A DNA stretch of 64,000 nt. Origin: Oscheius onirici (taxonomy: Eukaryota; Nematoda; Chromadorea; Rhabditida; Rhabditidae). Under the pieces are notes generated by a model that saw only the letters and a program-made list of their open reading frames with translations, made no database searches and was not told the DNA's origin. Positions 60,111 to 64,000 of the stretch are shown one piece after another. Numbering within the stretch: position 1 is the stretch's first letter; every line of letters starts with the position of its first letter. A program made the translations under genes and the position numbers. The DNA lies in contig OW051471.1 in assembly GCA_932521025.1 (NCBI GenBank), forward strand, positions 13,290,745 through 13,354,744, read 5' to 3'.

Positions 60111-61015
60111 TCATTTGCCGGCATTGAAAAAGGATACCAGATGGAAGACGGTACAGTTCATCAAGAACAACAAGTTTTGGAGGCTGGAAGCTGATGCCCT
60201 GGTGGTCATAGCTGATCCGCTGTTTCACAAAGTAGATACTGATGTGCTAGCTAGAGGAGGTCCAGAATTTCTGACGCGGTTGGCCACCTGGAAAGCTTCT
60301 CTTCCGGCCATGACGGGACTTGGTGCAACAAATGTCTTTGCTGATGCAAAAAAAAATCGGAAAATTTGATTATGCTTGTAAGTTACATAATGTCATGACA
60401 TAATATAATACTACATAATCATAACATAATGTTCGATTTTACAGGTTTGCTCTACGTCAGTTGTCCCATAGCCGTAGATAGACGACAGCCGACAGGAGAG
60501 GAGATCCACTTGTATTTGCTGTCAATTTACAACGTACTGAAACTGGCCGACGAGAAGAAGGCCACGAAAGTGGTGATTCCGTTCACAGTTGCTCAAGATC
60601 TCGGGTGGCATCTCATGTTCGCTGGCTTCATGACTCTCTTCGCTACGTTGAAGTACTTTGAGCAACATATTCAAGGGGTCAGTGCTTCTGTAAAGATTAG
60701 AGACTTCATTACAAACTTTAGACTGTTCAAGAAGTGTCGATTGCTGTGAAGGATGAAACGGTCTATGAACAGATTCTTCGCCTTTGCACCGCCGGGAAGC
60801 ATCTATGGCGTTTTAACACCACAGAGAAGGCTACAGGTGTGAAGGAAGAACTGGCCTTCAATTGTCCATCTTCTGACTATATGGTGCGCCTTCTCTCGTA
60901 CCGGGAAGCTGCTTTTGCAGCTAGAGCAGCTGGATTGCAGTCTATGCCCGGCTATAAGCCGAATGAGCCACCTGCACGTCTTCCTCTTGTCGGACCTCCT
61001 GGTTATTCCTGCTAG
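60111..61015 (+). CDS. Macro-domain-like module
   Basis: Exons to 60377, then 60445-60677 and 60722-61015. The order matches macro domains: LEADALVVIADPLF (compare ADAIVNAANP), KVDTDVLARGGPEFL (GVDGAI...AGPEL), then VSCPIAV, IYNVLKLADEKKATKVVIPF (the CY..SL.LA.....SIAFP block), a helix GFMTLFATLKYFEQHI and VSIAVKDETVYEQILRL. The Asn of the NAAN motif and the Gly-rich loop are changed, so ADP-ribose hydrolysis is unlikely; binding is open. An A9 run at 60348-60356 shifts the frame (eight A would restore it). Ends at an in-frame TAG (61013-61015). Confidence 0.6.
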
Positions 61016-62152
61016 GCCTGCTCTACGTTCTCGCAATCCACCACGTCTGGCCGCCTCCATTCCAGCACGTCGTACCGGGACCGCTACCAGTTCGAGTTTT
61101 TGGACATGCACTATGAGATGTATCCGAGTGGTTTACGCTTCATCAGTGATGCCGATATTGGACTTCGTCTGATGAATACAGGTTCTGACTGTTTCCTCAT
61201 TGGAGTTGTCTATGCTCTGGCTGCCTGTCGACCATTCGCAAATGCACTGACTGCTTTGCACGACTCGTATGATAAGTATGCTCATCGGGACAGCGCCGGA
61301 CACACTCTAAGACGTATCTTCATGACTGGTAAAGGTATGGTTGGACCTCAAGATGATGGTGTCATTGGGACGGTAAGCCCGCTCCGGAAGCTTCTGCCGG
61401 AACGTTTTCATCTTCGAACTGGCGGTAATAATAATCACCAGGATATTGTGGACGTCATGCAGTGCTCTACTTGATCAGGTTTTGTTTAAGCTTTTTAGCC
61501 AACAGTATTGATATATACATATTTTAGACTGATCTTCAACAGATGATCCGCCTCGAGACGTTCTTTGGCTTCAAGACGCTGATTAGGAGAGATTGCAACA
61601 ACTGCGGCGAGGCCACGGTAGACGAAGACGGGTCACGATGCCGTGTGGATGTTCTGTTGACACGGAATATGACTCTGGAGGAAGCAGTGATGGTGAATTT
61701 TGTTTAATACGGGACTTTATGTAATGCATAAACTTTAGGACAGTGTCGGAGTGGTCGATCAGGCAAGGGCAAATGGTCGAGACACCTGTCCCCGATGCGG
61801 AACAATGACGCTGTCTTCAGTCGGCTACGAGATGGAAGCAACAGCCCGGCACGTCATTGTTGCCATCAACAAAGAGGTCAACTCTGGCTACCAGTTGGTG
61901 GACGTCCATCCAAAGACGGTAGTTCCTCTATTCGGCCGGGAATGGATGCCTACGATGTTTGTGTCCTATGATGTCGCGAGTACTGCAGTGGCCGGAAATA
62001 TGCGCTACGGGTTGGCCGGCCATTACATTTCCCTACGCCATGATTCAAGAGGCGCCTGTGTAGAGCTCGACGATCATCGTTTAACTTACTATCCTGTGCT
62101 TCCACCAAGAGCAACAAAACATGTGTCGATTGTGATTTTGCGGGAATGTTGA
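61016..62152 (+). CDS. USP deubiquitinase domain with Cys, His and Asp retained
   Basis: Exons 61016-61478, 61529-61692 and 61739-62152. Cys box LMNTGSDCFLIGVVYALAA (Cys in place); QDIVDVMQ plus LLDQTDLQQ on either side of a one-base surplus at 61463-61466; zinc pairs RDCNNCGE and DTCPRCGT; His box YGLAGHYISLRHD; then CVELDDHRLT with the third catalytic residue, and a closing strand VSIVILREC. All three catalytic positions of a C19-type deubiquitinase are present. Likely substrate would be ubiquitin or a ubiquitin-like modifier on host proteins (inference). The stop overlaps AATAAA at 62153. Confidence 0.72.
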
Positions 62153-62230
62153 ATAAATTTTGTTGCTTCTTACTTGTTTTTTCTGTGGCCCTCAACATCG
62201 CGTTATATAACAAACGATACCAGCCGCTGA
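62153..62230 (+). terminator. 3' end region of the Helitron-like gene
   Basis: TGAATAAAT (stop plus AATAAA) is followed by TTACTTGTTTTTTCTG and CTCAACA. Nearly the same string follows AATAAA at about 63241-63290, marking the matching 3' end of the second element. Confidence 0.55.
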
Positions 62231-62398
62231 GCTTGACCTCATTATACACCCCTCCTTTCTCCGGCATAGGTTGCGGTCTATTATCGATTTTCTTAGCTTT
62301 GACGACGTTTCTTTTCTCTCCCAAATCAAGATGGAATCTATCATGATCATTGTCGATCTATCATGATCATCAGGTCGTTGATCAAAGACCGTTGCCAA

Positions 62399-63300
62399 CT
62401 TGCGTTGCGTTGCGTTGCTTTGCCAAACGCGACGCGAGAATTATTGCGTTGCTTTGCGAAACGCGACGCGAGAATTATTGCGTCGCTACTTGGCTCTCCC
62501 ACCAATCATTCATTGCCGGTCATCTGGTGGTGAGCTCTCCTTCCATCTCTACTTATCGATTTCAAGCAGCCTTTTACTTCAGGACCAAGGCGTCGACACA
62601 GAAGCCAATGCTATCGTCGATCATGAATGCAATCTTCGGCGGAGGTAGAGGAGCTCAAGCTGCAGCATCTCTGGCTACATCTTTCCTCCCCACAAGCTTG
62701 TCCCTCTCCACTTCTGCCACTGCCGGGCTTGAAAATAGAAATCCGACTACTGGCCTTCTATCCGCAAGCTGTGCCACTTAACGAGCAAGTGATGATAAAC
62801 CCGGTCACCGGAGCTGCCCGTTGCGAGCGTCAGTTTCAAAATCAAGTTGCCGCTCGTCAAAAGCGAGGAGGACGAAGGGTCAACGACTCCAGTGATGTGA
62901 GAACATAATTTGTTTACATAATTTACTATGTTTTTGCAGGAGGATATCGAAATCGGAAAGAGCTTGCGCCAATCCCACTAGAAGCCAGGCGGATTCGGTC
63001 CAGTTCAACAACGAGGCCATGCTCTTGCACTACGACGTAGACGAGAACGAGCAAAGAGTATGATTATTACTTGTGCTGAAATGTTGTTGTTTTCAGGTAA
63101 CTGAAGGACGTCCTCATTCGCGGATGCTACGCGGCACCCCCGTCCCCCCAAACACTGTATTTACTGCCCAAAACGATACAAAGAAGGAACAATAATTTGC
63201 TTTTCTCGTCCCCCTACATCTTTTCCGTCATTTTTGAAACAATAAACGTTTTTTGTTCTCACTTGTTTTTTCTGCGCTTTCAACACAGAGAGAGAGACAG
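62399..63300 (+). mobile_element. Internally deleted relative of the Helitron-like element
   Basis: The 5' part (62405-62580) resembles 52930-53090, including the GCGACGC/GCGTCGC inverted repeat, a CCAAT-like box and TATCGATTTC. The 3' part (63241-63290) resembles 62151-62200. Between them is under 700 bp with short frames (around 62610-62780, SSIMNAIFGGGRGAQAAA) and an intron of element type at about 62898-62939. It looks like a non-autonomous derivative arranged head to tail behind the large copy. Confidence 0.6.
62463..62486. promoter_or_regulatory. GCGACGC-N10-GCGTCGC inverted repeat, second copy
   Basis: Identical arms and spacer length to 52947-52970. An imperfect third copy (GCGACGC-N10-GCGTTGC) sits immediately upstream at 62429-62452, giving a tandem pair here. 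Confidence 0.5.
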
Positions 63301-63370
63301 TTCATCGAAGCAAGAATTGAACAACAAGAAGGTTGTTATCGCCTACTTTATGTTCGAACATTATGTTCGA

Positions 63371-64000
63371 GAGAAAATTTGAGGCTGGCAACTACTATAG
63401 ACTTAGGCTACTAAGCCTAAGCAGGAGGACATAAAGGTAGAACATCAAGTTGGATATTATGTTGGGAAAGTATGGGTCATTGCGGAGACTTAAGAAGAGA
63501 GCATAATAAGGTGGCATAAAGTTACGACATAAAGTTGGAGCCTATGTGAGAAAATTATTCTACATAGGCTTAGGCTTCACTCTGATTTTTGATCCCTCAG
63601 TCCAAGTCAACTCGATGGGGGCACAATAGGTGCCCACCACCACCACCGCGACCACGAACGACTACTACTATGGAGAAAAGAATAATGATGGTAAAGAGTG
63701 TGAGAAAATTTGAGGCTGGCAACTACTATAGACTTAGGCTACTAAGCCTAAGCAGGAGGACATAAAGGTAGAACATCAAGTTGGATATTATGTTGGGAAA
63801 GTATGGGTCATTGCGGAGACTTAAGAAGAGAGCATAATAAGGTGGCATAAAGTTACGACATTAAAGTTGGAGCCTATGTGAGAAAATTATTCTACATAGG
63901 CTTAGGCTTCACTCTGATTTTTGATCCCTCAGTCCAAGTCAACTCGATGGGGGCACAATAGGTGCCCACCACCACCACCGCGACCACGAACGACTACTAC
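63371..64000. repeat. Tandem satellite, 331-bp unit, continues past window end
   Basis: Unit 1 is 63371-63701 and unit 2 starts at 63702. They are identical apart from one extra T (GACATTAAAG versus GACATAAAG). Each unit carries CTTAGGCT-ACTA-AGCCTAAG (an inverted pair of telomeric hexamers), CATAGGCTTAGGCTTC, several ACATAAAG motifs and (CCA)n. Noncoding. Confidence 0.9.

Larger units (their letters stand above)
53096..62152 (+). pseudogene. Helitron-like multidomain gene with USP, macro and USP domains (damaged copy)
   Basis: One long multi-exon gene with at least 13 introns of about 37-67 bp. Order: unknown N-module, DUF6570-like, Helitron Rep N-terminal, PIF1-like helicase C-half, USP-like, macro-like, USP. 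The ATG follows TTTTTCAG. Stop at 62150-62152 overlaps AATAAA. Lesions in this copy: in-frame TAG at 54317-54319; deletion between 57325 and 57369; an A9 run at 60348-60356 where eight A would keep the frame; in-frame TAG at 61013-61015; one surplus base in 61463-61466. Everything else reads through with consistent splice phases. Parts are described separately below. Confidence 0.8.

Noticed and set aside
54317-61015. Programmed readthrough or reassignment of TAG
   Set aside because: Host genes here use ordinary stops, the element has other frame lesions and a large deletion, and simple mutation explains the TAG codons.
53096-62152. A large DNA virus or Maverick-type element
   Set aside because: No polymerase B, capsid, packaging ATPase or integrase motifs; the DUF6570, Rep-N and PIF1 order is that of Helitrons.

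Overview
The window is nuclear DNA from a nematode. Evidence: short introns (33-45 bp) ending in TTTCAG; start codons sitting directly behind such acceptors, as expected for spliced-leader trans-splicing; a (TTAGGC)n array, which is the nematode telomere repeat; and gene families such as a LIN-1-type ETS factor, a serpentine chemoreceptor, plexin, a DEG/ENaC channel, a nematode-type globin, C-type lectin and SXP/RAL-2. I cannot name the species. No bacterial features are present.

Layout. 27-9269 (minus): 3'-incomplete LIN-1/Elk-type ETS gene with a first intron of about 7.9 kb. 11876-13606 (+): complete five-exon serpentine receptor. 14.6-16.7 kb: decayed LINE (endonuclease plus reverse transcriptase). 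20.3-29.3 kb (+): full plexin gene with palindromic MITE-like elements in its introns. 29.6-32.06 kb (+): DEG/ENaC channel subunit. 32241-32586 (+): small secreted peptide gene, convergent with a globin (minus, 32607-33204). 33.5-35.6 kb (+): C-type lectin with two CTLDs. 36.3-37.4 kb (minus): secreted protein of unknown function. 39.1-40.2 kb (+): unrecognised charged protein. 41.4-44.35 kb (minus): Helitron remnant with a 3' hairpin and CTGG end. 45.1-46.85 kb (+): SXP/RAL-2 protein with a Gly/Asn-rich tail built from phase-1 mini-exons. 47.1-48.8 kb (+): secreted Cys-rich protein. 49.2-51 kb: minisatellite, Merlin-like transposase fragment and LINE tail.

51.4-64 kb is a repeat-rich mobile region and the most interesting part. 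It has hairpin repeats, interstitial telomere repeats, a 9-kb intron-rich Helitron-like gene (53096-62152), a second, internally deleted relative directly downstream (62.4-63.3 kb), and a 331-bp tandem repeat that runs off the window end. The 9-kb gene carries a DUF6570-like region, the Helitron Rep N-terminal region and the C-terminal half of a PIF1-type helicase. It then encodes a ubiquitin-specific-protease-like domain that lacks its catalytic Cys, a macro-domain-like module, and a second USP domain with Cys, His and Asp all present. I do not know of a described Helitron with USP plus macro cargo. This copy is not intact: the HUH core and helicase N-half are deleted, and there are two in-frame TAG codons and two frame shifts.
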